Assembly (NCBI GenBank): GCA_017447625.1
Contig: JAFSNB010000015.1
Location: forward strand, 34,945 to 98,944
Direction: 5' to 3'
DNA: 64,000 bases
Origin: Bacteroidaceae bacterium
GTDB lineage: Bacteria > Bacteroidota > Bacteroidia > Bacteroidales > Bacteroidaceae
In this document: one piece after another, positions 53,499 to 60,576 of the stretch
Layout: each line of letters starts with the position of its first letter
How positions within the stretch are numbered: position 1 is the stretch's first letter
Notes under the pieces: model-generated
The model's database searches: none
What the model was told of the DNA's origin: nothing
Seen by the model: only the letters and a program-made list of their open reading frames with translations
Made by a program: the position numbers and the translations under genes

Positions 53499-54023
53499 AT
53501 GTGGCAACGGATTCAGACTTTATGGTTGGTGATGGCGGCACTCTTGTGTGTGGCCTGCTTGTCTCTGCCTATCGGTCTATATATAGACGCACGGGGCGAA
53601 AAGGCGGCTACGCTGTATAACCTGTGGGTGCACGTGCCTACGGCTCACCATGTGGTGGGACTGCCAATAGAGGAGGCTACGGAGCCTGTGCTGCAGGCCG
53701 AGGCCGCCGGCACGCATCAGTTCACGCCATGGGCGCTGTTTGCTCTGCTGCTTATCGTTGCCACCTCGCTAATCGCCGACATATTCCTGTTTCAGCACCG
53801 GCTGGTTCAGAGCCGTCTGGCTATGCTCTGCTGCATTCTGCTGATTGCCTGGTACGGAGTTTATACGGCTTTCGCGCTGATGCTCGGAGCCCGCTTCGCT
53901 GCCGACTTCCAGCTGACGCCGTGGGCTGCCTTCCCCGCCCTGGCCTGCATATTCAGTTATCTGGCCTTCCGCGCCATCCTGAAAGATGAGATGCTGGTGA
54001 GGTCACTGGATAGGCTGAGGTAG
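53499..54023 (+). CDS. DUF4293-type membrane protein
   Basis: This 174-aa membrane protein has four predicted helices. It starts MWQRIQTLWLVMAALLC, matching the DUF4293 family, whose function is unknown. A soluble loop (about 27-70) lies between helices 1 and 2. It is coupled to rpoZ by a 2-nt gap. Directly after the stop TAG comes a G/C palindrome. Confidence 0.82.
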   Translation: MWQRIQTLWLVMAALLCVACLSLPIGLYIDARGEKAATLYNLWVHVPTAHHVVGLPIEEATEPVLQAEAAGTHQFTPWALFALLLIVATSLIADIFLFQHRLVQSRLAMLCCILLIAWYGVYTAFALMLGARFAADFQLTPWAAFPALACIFSYLAFRAILKDEMLVRSLDRLR

Positions 54024-54060
54024 AGCCCCCTATAATCCCCCGGAGGGGGGATAAGGGGAG
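54024..54060 (+). repeat. G/C palindrome abutting the DUF4293 stop
   Basis: The stop is immediately followed by AGCCCCCTATAATCCCCCGG and AGGGGGGATAAGGGG. It is almost identical to the copy abutting the receptor-like gene at 55432-55466 and is in the same sense orientation. Confidence 0.85.
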
Positions 54061-54300
54061 AGAGACGAATTGTTGAGCGAAGGCGAAAAAAAGAGAAAAA
54101 GAGAAAAAGAGACGTATTGCCCAAGCGAAGGCGAAAAAAAAGAAAAGAGAGTTTTTCAGAGAAAAGATTAGAGCTGCGCGGCGGGAAAAATTAAAAAATA
54201 GAATTAAAAGCGGCCTTTCGGAATAACGTTTAAACGAATGAACGATTAATCGACATAAAAAAGAGGCCGCCAATGGTCAATGGTCAATGGTCAATGTTCA
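54061..54300. repeat. Repeat mosaic before the receptor-like gene
   Basis: In order it holds GACGAATTGTTGAGCGAAGG and CGAAAAAAAGAG units (twice), AGAGCTGCGCGGCGG, AGCGGCC and GGCCGCC inverted arms (54209 and 54265), and CAATGGTCAATGGTCAATGG ending in the next gene's ATG. No gene is visible. Confidence 0.75.
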
Positions 54301-55431
54301 ATGAATAAATTTCTTCTTCTTCTCACTTTCCTACTGTTGCTACCGCTCACGGCGGGAGCTGGAGAGGGTCTTATTAGGATGGGTGTGCTGCTCCCACTGA
54401 AGGAGGGGAACAACCGCAGCGCACGTATGGTGGAGTTCTACCAGGGTATGCTGATGGCTGTGGATAGTCTGAAACAGAAAGGACTGAACGTGGAAATCAC
54501 GACCATAAACACGGGCAACAGCGCATCGGACATGGACACCCTGCTCTTCAAAAACGACCTCTCGAAGCAGGACATCATCTTCGGCCCCTTCTACGTGTCA
54601 CAGATTCCTCTGCTGGCCGACTACTGCCACCGCCATAACATCTGGCTCGTGAACCCGTTTGCGGCATCAGCAAATCTGATGCAGGGATACCCGCGCCACT
54701 GTCAGGCGTTTGCGACACAGACCATCAGTCAGGACGAGGCCGCATGGCTCGTGACGCAACAGTTTGCCGACTATAACTTCGTCACCGTGGATGCACGCGA
54801 CAAGAACGCCGAGGGTAACAGCTTCTCGGAGACTCTGCGCAGCAGGCTCTCGCAGCAGGGCATATATATGCGCCCGATGCCTTTGGAGGCTGACGAGATG
54901 GCCATGGATCAGGCCATGAACTCGCTGAAACGGAATATGGTGGTGCTGAACAGCCCCGACATCAAGGCGCTGAACACGCTGCTGCCTCAGCTGAAAGAAT
55001 ACAAGCGGACTCACCCGGACATCAGAATCAGTCTGCTCGGCTACCCCGACTGGCAGGCTTATACCAGCACTCTGCTGGCCGACTTCTACGCCTTTGACAC
55101 TTATATCTACTCGCCGTTCTACCGCAACCCGCTCGACCGCCGCAGTTCTGACTTCGAACGGACATTCATAAGGTGGTTCGGACGTCCGATGATGACAACC
55201 TATCCCCGCTACGCGATGATGGGATTCGACCTCTGCTATTATTTCCTGCACGGACTGCAACAGTACGGAGGCAAGCTGGACGAAAAACTGCCAAGCGTGA
55301 AGGCGAAACCGTTCCAGAACGACTTCTGGTTTGTGCGCTCGGCCGACGGCTCCGGCTACCGCAACCAACACACGCAACTGATCCACTACGCTCCCGACCA
55401 GACGATACAGTTGATGATAAGAACGAAGTAG
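54301..55431 (+). CDS. Periplasmic receptor-like protein (type 1 PBP fold)
   Basis: This 376-aa exported protein has a signal peptide (MNKFLLLLTFLLLLPLTAG). The fold suggests a branched-chain amino-acid receptor-type periplasmic binding domain: MGVLLPLKEGNNRSARMVE, then FYQGMLMAVDSLK, IIFGPFYVSQI and a second lobe with ISLLGYPDWQAYTS. No transporter genes lie nearby, so in Bacteroidota it may act as a wall or surface sensor rather than an uptake receptor. The ATG at 54301 is preferred. A start at 54280 would add MVNGQCS, which the CAATGGTCAATG repeat encodes. Confidence 0.75.
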   Translation: MNKFLLLLTFLLLLPLTAGAGEGLIRMGVLLPLKEGNNRSARMVEFYQGMLMAVDSLKQKGLNVEITTINTGNSASDMDTLLFKNDLSKQDIIFGPFYVSQIPLLADYCHRHNIWLVNPFAASANLMQGYPRHCQAFATQTISQDEAAWLVTQQFADYNFVTVDARDKNAEGNSFSETLRSRLSQQGIYMRPMPLEADEMAMDQAMNSLKRNMVVLNSPDIKALNTLLPQLKEYKRTHPDIRISLLGYPDWQAYTSTLLADFYAFDTYIYSPFYRNPLDRRSSDFERTFIRWFGRPMMTTYPRYAMMGFDLCYYFLHGLQQYGGKLDEKLPSVKAKPFQNDFWFVRSADGSGYRNQHTQLIHYAPDQTIQLMIRTK

Positions 55432-55466
55432 AGCCCCCTATAATCCCCCGGAGGGGGATAAGGGGA
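55432..55466 (+). repeat. G/C palindrome abutting the receptor-like gene stop
   Basis: AGCCCCCTATAATCCCCCGG and AGGGGGATAAGGGG begin 1 nt after the stop TAG. It is nearly identical in sequence, position and orientation to the copy at 54024-54060, and both are followed by a GAGACGAATTGTTGAGCG unit. Confidence 0.85.
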
Positions 55467-55584
55467 AGGAGAAAAGAGACGAATTGTTGAGCGAAGGCGA
55501 AAAAAAAGAGATATTAAGAGAAAAGATTAGAGCTGCGCGCAGCCCAATGGTCAATGGTCAATGTTCAATGGTCAATGTTCAATG
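55467..55584. repeat. Repeat mosaic before the PorT-like gene
   Basis: It holds GACGAATTGTTGAGCGAAGG and CGAAAAAAAGAG, then AGAAAAGATTAGAGCTGCGC, GCAGCC and CAATGGTCAATGGTCAATGT units. It is the same order of modules as the gap at 54061-54300, in a shorter form. Confidence 0.75.
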
Positions 55585-56303
55585 AAAAAACGTACCGTTT
55601 TTTCATTTATATATTAATAATGTTCACGAGCGTGAGCGTGCGGGCGCAGGTGGGCGACCACCGCAGCGACTTCATCATCGGCGTGAACGGAGGATATGTG
55701 CTGAACCGCGTGTCGTTCGACCCCACGGTGAAGAAGAAATGGCACGGAGGCAGTTCGTTCGGCGTTATCCTGCGTTACACCTGTGAGAAGTATTTCAGCG
55801 CTATCTGCAGTCTGCAGGGAGAAATAAACTACGCCCGCCTCGGATGGACTGAAGACATAGAAACCAGCACGGACACTTACAGCCGCGACCTCGATTACAT
55901 ACAGATGCCTCTGCTGGCTCGTCTGGCATGGGGACGCGAGCTGCGCGGCGCACAGTTCTTCTTCCAGCTCGGCCCGCAAGTGGGCTATTATATCGGCGGC
56001 AAGGACCACCGTGGAGGTGAATGGAGCGATGCCACGCTGGCTCTGCGTCCGAACCGCGTCACAGCGCAGTACGACCTGCCCGTGCAGCGCAAATTCGAAT
56101 ACGGTCTTACCGGTGGTCTCGGTGTGGAAATAAGCTCAAAGATTGGCCGCTTCGCCGTAGAGGGCCGCTATTACTTCGCCCTGAGCGACATCTTCCGTAA
56201 CGGTAAGGGCGATGCCTTCGGCCGCTCTGCCAACGGCGCTATATACATCAAAGCCGCTTACCTATTTGATGTAATTAGGACTAAAGGGGTAGAGCGCAAG
56301 TGA
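55575..56303 (+). CDS. PorT-like outer-membrane barrel protein
   Basis: This 242-aa protein has a hydrophobic N-terminus (FFIYILIMFTSVSVRAQ) and barrel-like strands. The segment DFIIGVNGGYVLNRVSFDP and the following WHGGSSFGVILRYTCEKYF resemble PorT, an outer-membrane component of the type IX secretion system. This fits the sorting tails on several secreted proteins here. The ATG is uncertain. Starts at 55554 or 55575 lie in a CAATGTTCAATG repeat, while an overlapping frame at 55582 begins MKKRTVFSFIY before a stop. A frame change at the start is therefore possible. Confidence 0.65.
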   Translation: MFNEKTYRFFIYILIMFTSVSVRAQVGDHRSDFIIGVNGGYVLNRVSFDPTVKKKWHGGSSFGVILRYTCEKYFSAICSLQGEINYARLGWTEDIETSTDTYSRDLDYIQMPLLARLAWGRELRGAQFFFQLGPQVGYYIGGKDHRGGEWSDATLALRPNRVTAQYDLPVQRKFEYGLTGGLGVEISSKIGRFAVEGRYYFALSDIFRNGKGDAFGRSANGAIYIKAAYLFDVIRTKGVERK

Positions 56304-56313
56304 AATTAAATTA

Positions 56314-56468
56314 ATTAATAATGCATAATTATTCGACTTCGCTCATCAGTACGTCATAATGCATAATTGGGCTGCGCGCAGCTCTAACCCTTAAACCTCT
56401 TAAACCATTAAACTCCTTAAACTCCTTAAACTCCTTAAACTCCTTAAACTCCTTAAACTCCTTAAACC
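56314..56468. repeat. Composite module and CCTTAAACT tract after the PorT-like gene
   Basis: TAATGCATAATTATTCGACT, TCGCTCATCAGTACGTCATA and ATGCATAATTGGGCTGCGCG (56318-56378) repeat the murE-end module almost base for base. A 9-bp tandem, CTTAAACTC, then runs to 56468 with about eight copies. Confidence 0.8.
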
Positions 56469-56469
56469 C

Positions 56470-59400
56470 TTAGAGCCCACATCCCCCTCCGGGGGATAAC
56501 AGGGGGCTAAGGAAGTGTGAAGTGAAGCCTTTGCCGGAGGCAGCGACCTGCTCCGGGGTGCCGGTGGCTACAACAGTACCGCCGTCACGTCCACCTTCGG
56601 GGCCCATGTCTATGATATAATCGGCACTTTTTATGACATCGAGGTTGTGCTCGATGACGATGACGGTGTTACCGCGTTCTACAAGACGCTGAAGGACGAG
56701 CAACAGGGCGCGTATATCCTCGAAATGGAGACCTGTGGTCGGTTCGTCAAGGATATACAGGGTGCGGCCGGTGTCGCGACGGGCCAGTTCGGTGGCCAGT
56801 TTGACGCGCTGACTCTCGCCGCCGCTGAGCGTGGTGCTGCTCTGTCCGAGTTTCAGATAGCCGAGACCCACCTCCTGCAGAGTCTTTATCTTCTGTAGGA
56901 TATTAGGCTGGTTCTCGAAGAACTCCACAGCCTGATTTATGGTCATATCGAGGACGTCGGCGATGCTCTTACCACGGAAACGGACTTCAAGGGTCTCGCG
57001 GTTGTAACGGCGACCGCGACACTCCTCACACGGCACGGTGACATCGGGCAGGAAATTCATCTCGATGGATTTGTAACCGTTGCCGCCGCAGGTCTCACAG
57101 CGTCCCCCTTTCACGTTGAAGGAGAAGCGCCCGGGTTTGTAGCCGCGTATGCGGGCCTCGGGGAGTTCCACGAAGAGGTTACGAATGTCGTTAAAGACGC
57201 CTGTGTAGGTGGCGGGGTTGCTGCGCGGCGTGCGGCCGATGGGACTCTGATCTACATCCACGATCTTGTCTATCTGGTCGAGTCCCTCGATGGATTTGTA
57301 AGGGAGGGGGTCACGCAGAGAATGGTAGAAATGCTGTGAGAGGATGGGCTGCAAGGTGTCGTTGACCAGAGTGGATTTGCCTGAGCCGCTGACTCCGGTG
57401 ACGCAGATGAGGATGCCAAGAGGGAAATCAACAGTCACGTCCTTCAGGTTATTACCAGTGCAGCCGCAGAGACGCAGCACCCCTTTGTCCGTAGGGCGGC
57501 GCGTAGCAGGTATCTCTATCTGAAGCTCACCAGAGAGGTACTGGAGGGTCAAAGAACCTCCCCTCCCTGACGGGAGGGGTTCGGGGGTGGGTCTTCCCAT
57601 ATACATCACTTCGCCACCGAGACGACCGGCACGGGGGCCTATGTCAATGAGCCAGTCGGCGGCACGCATTATCTCCTCGTCGTGCTCTACGACAATCACG
57701 GTGTTGCCCGTGTCGCGGAGGGCTTTCAGGGAGTTGATGAGACGACGGTTGTCACGCTGATGAAGACCTATGCTGGGTTCGTCAAGGATATACAGGACAT
57801 TGACCAGTTTGGAGCCAATCTGGGTGGCAAGACGTATGCGCTGGCTCTCGCCTCCGGAGAGACTCATGCTGGAACGGGAGAGGCTTAGATAGGTCAGACC
57901 GACATCGCTGAGGAACTGCAGACGCTCACGTATCTCCTTAAGTATCTCGGGGGCTATCTGACGCTGACGGGAAGTTAAAGACCCACCCCCGGCCCCTCCC
58001 GTAAGGGAGGGGAGAGGCTGCGCGCAGCTATCGAGCGAAGCGAGGCTCTCTCCCTCACGGGAGAGCGGGGAGTGGGTCTCTTCCTCAAGGCCTTTGACCC
58101 AACGGAGGAGGTCGGCGATGTCCATATTGGAGAGGTCGGCGATGTTGCGACCGGCGATGCGGTAGTGTGTGGCTTCGCGGTTCAGACGTGTGCCTCCACA
58201 CTCTGGACAGGTGGCTGTGCGACTGAACTGCGCCGCCCACTTCTGGGCTGTGGCGCTGCCGTCGCCGTCCTGAATGGCCTCGATGTATTTGGCAAGACCG
58301 TCGTAGGTGACGTAATAGTCGTTTGTGGTGTGAGCCACCGACGCGGGGATGCGCAGGCGGTCGGGGGAGCCGTAGATAATCTGGTCTATGGCCTCGTCAG
58401 GCACGTCGGAGAGCGGAGTCTTCATCGTACAGCCGAACTCTTCGAGGATGGCGTCCACCTGCCAGAATATCATGCTCTGCTTTGCCTTGCCCAGAGGGGC
58501 GATGCCGCCGTCATGAACGCTGAGCGTGCGGTCGGGGATTACCTTATCGACATCTATAAAACTGACAAAACCGAGGCCTTTGCATCGCGGACACCAGCCT
58601 TGGGGCGAGTTGAAGGAGAAGTTATGCGGAGCTGGGTCGGCATAACTTATGCCTGTGGTCGGACACATAAGGCGGCGCGAGTAGTGCTTGACTGCGTCGG
58701 TGTCGGCATCGAGCACGAGCATTATGCCGTCTCCCAGTTTCATTGCGGTAGCTACAGAAAGAGATAAACGAGATGCGGGGGCACTCCCCTCCCTCACGGG
58801 AGGGGTTGGGGGTGGGTCCTCTATTTTCATACGATCCACCACGACCTCGATGCTATGGTTCTTGTAGCGGTCCAGCTTCATGTCAGGCACCAACTCCTGC
58901 ATCTCGCCGTCGATGCGCACCCACATGAAACCGCGCCGCCGAGTCTGCTCCAAGAGCTCGCGATAATGGCCCTTGCGGTTGCGCACGAGCGGCGCAAGCA
59001 ACTGGATGCGGTGGCCTGCGTAGTCGTTCTGGATGCGTTCCACAATCTGCTCCTCGGTGTATTTCACCATCTTCTCGCCCGTCTTCCACGAATAAGCCTC
59101 GCCTGCACGAGCGAAGAGGAGTCGGAGGAAATCATAGATCTCGGTGGTAGTGCCAACGGTGGAGCGCGGGTTCTTGTTTGTGGTCTTCTGCTCGATGCTG
59201 ATTACGGGCGAAAGGCCGGAAATCTTGTCCACATCGGGGCGCTCCAAACCGCCGAGGAAATTGCGGGCGTAGGCCGAGAAGGTCTCTATATAACGGCGCT
59301 GGCCTTCGGCATATATGGTGTCGAAGGCGAGGCTGCTCTTTCCGCTGCCGCTCAGACCGGTGATTACGGTGAGTGAGTTGCGCGGAATCGTGACGTCGAT

Positions 59401-59559
59401 ATTCTTCAGATTATTGACACGAGCGCCGATGACGGAGAGATAGGAAGAAGGGGACTCTCCCCCCGAGGACCAACCCCCTGAGGACTCTCCCCCCTGCCCC
59501 TCCCTGTGAGGGAGGGGAGTAGATACTATTTGAGAGGATGAATCGTTATCTGGATGCAT
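56470..59559 (-). CDS. uvrA: Excinuclease ABC subunit A with palindrome insertions
   Basis: UvrA recognises DNA damage for excision repair. All key parts are present: Walker A GLSGSGKSSLAFDT and GVSGSGKSTLV, zinc modules with CPECGGTRL and CETCGGNGYKS, and two LSGGESQR signatures with ILDEPS and ILDEPTTGLH. The protein (1029 aa from the ATG at 59559) is about 90 residues longer than usual. Extra Pro/Gly/Ser-rich segments coincide with G/C palindromes at residues about 14-35, 247-259, 495-527 and 655-669. The last dozen residues (FLSPLLSPGGGCGL) are also palindrome-encoded. All are in frame. An upstream ATG at 59640 would add 27 more repeat-derived residues. Confidence 0.95.
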   Translation of the reverse strand: MHPDNDSSSQIVSTPLPHREGQGGESSGGWSSGGESPSSYLSVIGARVNNLKNIDVTIPRNSLTVITGLSGSGKSSLAFDTIYAEGQRRYIETFSAYARNFLGGLERPDVDKISGLSPVISIEQKTTNKNPRSTVGTTTEIYDFLRLLFARAGEAYSWKTGEKMVKYTEEQIVERIQNDYAGHRIQLLAPLVRNRKGHYRELLEQTRRRGFMWVRIDGEMQELVPDMKLDRYKNHSIEVVVDRMKIEDPPPTPPVREGSAPASRLSLSVATAMKLGDGIMLVLDADTDAVKHYSRRLMCPTTGISYADPAPHNFSFNSPQGWCPRCKGLGFVSFIDVDKVIPDRTLSVHDGGIAPLGKAKQSMIFWQVDAILEEFGCTMKTPLSDVPDEAIDQIIYGSPDRLRIPASVAHTTNDYYVTYDGLAKYIEAIQDGDGSATAQKWAAQFSRTATCPECGGTRLNREATHYRIAGRNIADLSNMDIADLLRWVKGLEEETHSPLSREGESLASLDSCAQPLPSLTGGAGGGSLTSRQRQIAPEILKEIRERLQFLSDVGLTYLSLSRSSMSLSGGESQRIRLATQIGSKLVNVLYILDEPSIGLHQRDNRRLINSLKALRDTGNTVIVVEHDEEIMRAADWLIDIGPRAGRLGGEVMYMGRPTPEPLPSGRGGSLTLQYLSGELQIEIPATRRPTDKGVLRLCGCTGNNLKDVTVDFPLGILICVTGVSGSGKSTLVNDTLQPILSQHFYHSLRDPLPYKSIEGLDQIDKIVDVDQSPIGRTPRSNPATYTGVFNDIRNLFVELPEARIRGYKPGRFSFNVKGGRCETCGGNGYKSIEMNFLPDVTVPCEECRGRRYNRETLEVRFRGKSIADVLDMTINQAVEFFENQPNILQKIKTLQEVGLGYLKLGQSSTTLSGGESQRVKLATELARRDTGRTLYILDEPTTGLHFEDIRALLLVLQRLVERGNTVIVIEHNLDVIKSADYIIDMGPEGGRDGGTVVATGTPEQVAASGKGFTSHFLSPLLSPGGGCGL
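56473..56511 (-). repeat. G/C palindrome encoding the UvrA C-terminus
   Basis: In the gene direction it reads TTAGCCCCCTGTTATCCCCC then GGAGGGGGATGTGGGCTC just before the stop codon. It is translated as LSPLLSPGGGCGL. The same core abuts other genes' stops at 39502, 41027, 54024 and 55432. Confidence 0.8.
57557..57597 (-). repeat. G/C palindrome in frame inside uvrA (1)
   Basis: In the gene direction it reads GAAGACCCACCCCCGAACCC then CTCCCGTCAGGGAGGGGAGG. It is translated as RPTPEPLPSGRGG. It is very similar to the mfd insertion. Confidence 0.85.
57978..58080 (-). repeat. Inverted palindrome doublet in frame inside uvrA
   Basis: Two copies face each other. One, read on +, is AGACCCACCCCCGGCCCCTC then CCGTAAGGGAGGGGAG. 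The other, read on -, is GAGACCCACTCCCCGCTCTC then CCGTGAGGGAGAG. Between them lie GCTGCGCGCAGC and GAGCGAAGCGAG. About 33 residues result. The paired arrangement resembles a REPIN (REP doublet). Confidence 0.8.
58783..58820 (-). repeat. G/C palindrome in frame inside uvrA (2)
   Basis: In the gene direction it reads GGACCCACCCCCAACCCCTC then CCGTGAGGGAGGGGAG. It is translated as DPPPTPPVREGS within an otherwise conserved region. Confidence 0.85.
59455..59520 (-). repeat. Palindrome cluster in the uvrA 5' coding region
   Basis: The CCCCTCCCTGTGAGGGAGGGG core plus several GGGGGGAGAGTCC-like units lie in antisense orientation. Translation gives TPLPHREGQGGESSGGWSSG between the probable start and the first conserved residues (YLSVIGARVNNLKNI). 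Confidence 0.75.
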
Positions 59560-59600
59560 GTCGGAGCGAGAAGAATTGTCTGGGAAGCTTGGGGGAGACG

Positions 59601-59640
59601 CTCTCTCCCCCCCACGGGGGGGGAGCCGGAGAGGGGCCAC
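59601..59640 (-). repeat. G/C palindrome between the sorting-domain gene and uvrA
   Basis: In the gene direction it reads GTGGCCCCTCTCCGGCTCCC then CCCCCGTGGGGGGGAGAG, starting 2 nt after the TAA stop of the type-B sorting-domain gene. It resembles the copy abutting the dnaE stop. The uvrA frame may begin within it. Confidence 0.75.
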
Positions 59641-59642
59641 GC

Positions 59643-60353
59643 TTAGGGTGTGGTGGTGCTGGTGTCGCCAGTACCGTTATTATTCACGCCGGTGAGGACA
59701 TTCACGTCTTTGCGGATGTGATAGACGTGGCCGTCGGCACCTTTGGCTGTGACATTCACGAAATAGACGCCGTCCTTCACGGTGCGGCCCTTGTACTTAC
59801 CGTCCCAACCGTCGTTGATATCAGTCCACTCGTAGAGTTTCTGTCCCCAGCGGTTGAAAATCATGGCGCGGAAGGAGACGATACTCTGGTGTGTGGATTT
59901 AGCCTTATATATGTTGTTATGGGCATCGCCGTTGGGCGAGAAGGCGTTGGGCATCTCCAGCTTACTCTCCGGGATGACAACGCTGAAGCTGGTGCTCTCT
60001 GTCTGAGAGTCGTAAGTCACCTCGCTGTCGTCCTTGGTGAAGGTGGCCATGAGGCGCACCGTAAACGAGCCGCTGCGGGTGAACGTAAATTCCAGATTCT
60101 CCTCGAAACGATGCACCAGCACGTCTGTCGTATCCTCTGTGGCATAGGCCTTCCACTCGTAGCGGGCATCCCAGCCGTCTATGTCCTCGGGATTTGCTGA
60201 GAACGTAGCCTGAATCGGGGCAGAAACGCCTGCCGAGGCATCCTCAGTCTCTTCTCCATTAGCCAAGACATACTTGGCCGTTGGCTTACAGGTCTGCGCA
60301 CTGAGGTGCAGAGAAAAGAGAAAAGAGAAGAAACGAAAAAAGAAATTCTTCAT
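59643..60353 (-). CDS. Secreted protein with type-B sorting domain
   Basis: This 236-aa protein has a signal peptide (MKNFFFRFFSFLFSLHLSAQ) and a PKD/Ig-like region (ATFSANPEDIDGWDARYEW). The C-terminal segment MPNAFSPNGDAHNNIY, with FNRWGQKLYEWTD and DGVYFVNVTAKG, is the gliding-motility-associated or type-B sorting domain of the type IX secretion system. It is probably exported and surface-attached. It ends in a Thr-rich tail (TGDTSTTTP). A palindrome follows the stop, and uvrA starts within about 85 nt. Confidence 0.85.
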   Translation of the reverse strand: MKNFFFRFFSFLFSLHLSAQTCKPTAKYVLANGEETEDASAGVSAPIQATFSANPEDIDGWDARYEWKAYATEDTTDVLVHRFEENLEFTFTRSGSFTVRLMATFTKDDSEVTYDSQTESTSFSVVIPESKLEMPNAFSPNGDAHNNIYKAKSTHQSIVSFRAMIFNRWGQKLYEWTDINDGWDGKYKGRTVKDGVYFVNVTAKGADGHVYHIRKDVNVLTGVNNNGTGDTSTTTP

Positions 60354-60576
60354 TGAACACCCTATAAAATTTACGATTTAACGATTTACTATTTACTATT
60401 GAGTTTTTTCACTATTTACGAAATTAATGTGAATAATATGAATAATTAAATCCACTAATAGTTATAATTATTATTCTTATTCGTGAGCAAAATTATTCTA
60501 ATTATTCATATTCGTTGCGTTTAATACTTGCGCGCAGCTCTAATCTCTAATCTTTTATCTCTAATCTTTTATCGGC
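60354..60576. repeat. Repeat mosaic between pfkA and the sorting-domain gene
   Basis: It holds TTACGATTTAACGATTTACT then TACTATTGAGTT (shared with 47707-47755), a GAATAATATGAATAATTAAA stretch facing an imperfect complement, TGCGCGCAGCTCTAATCTC and a TAATCTTTTATCTC tandem. No gene is visible. A TAATTTTG box on - at 60488-60495 may be chance. Confidence 0.65.

Noticed and set aside
56395-56468. Possible CRISPR array
   Set aside because: The units are 9 bp, contiguous and without spacers. It is a simple tandem repeat, and no cas genes are nearby.
60488-60495. Promoter box for the sorting-domain gene
   Set aside because: TAATTTTG on - is about 135 nt from the ATG, with no TTTG partner, in very A/T-rich sequence. 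Chance is likely.
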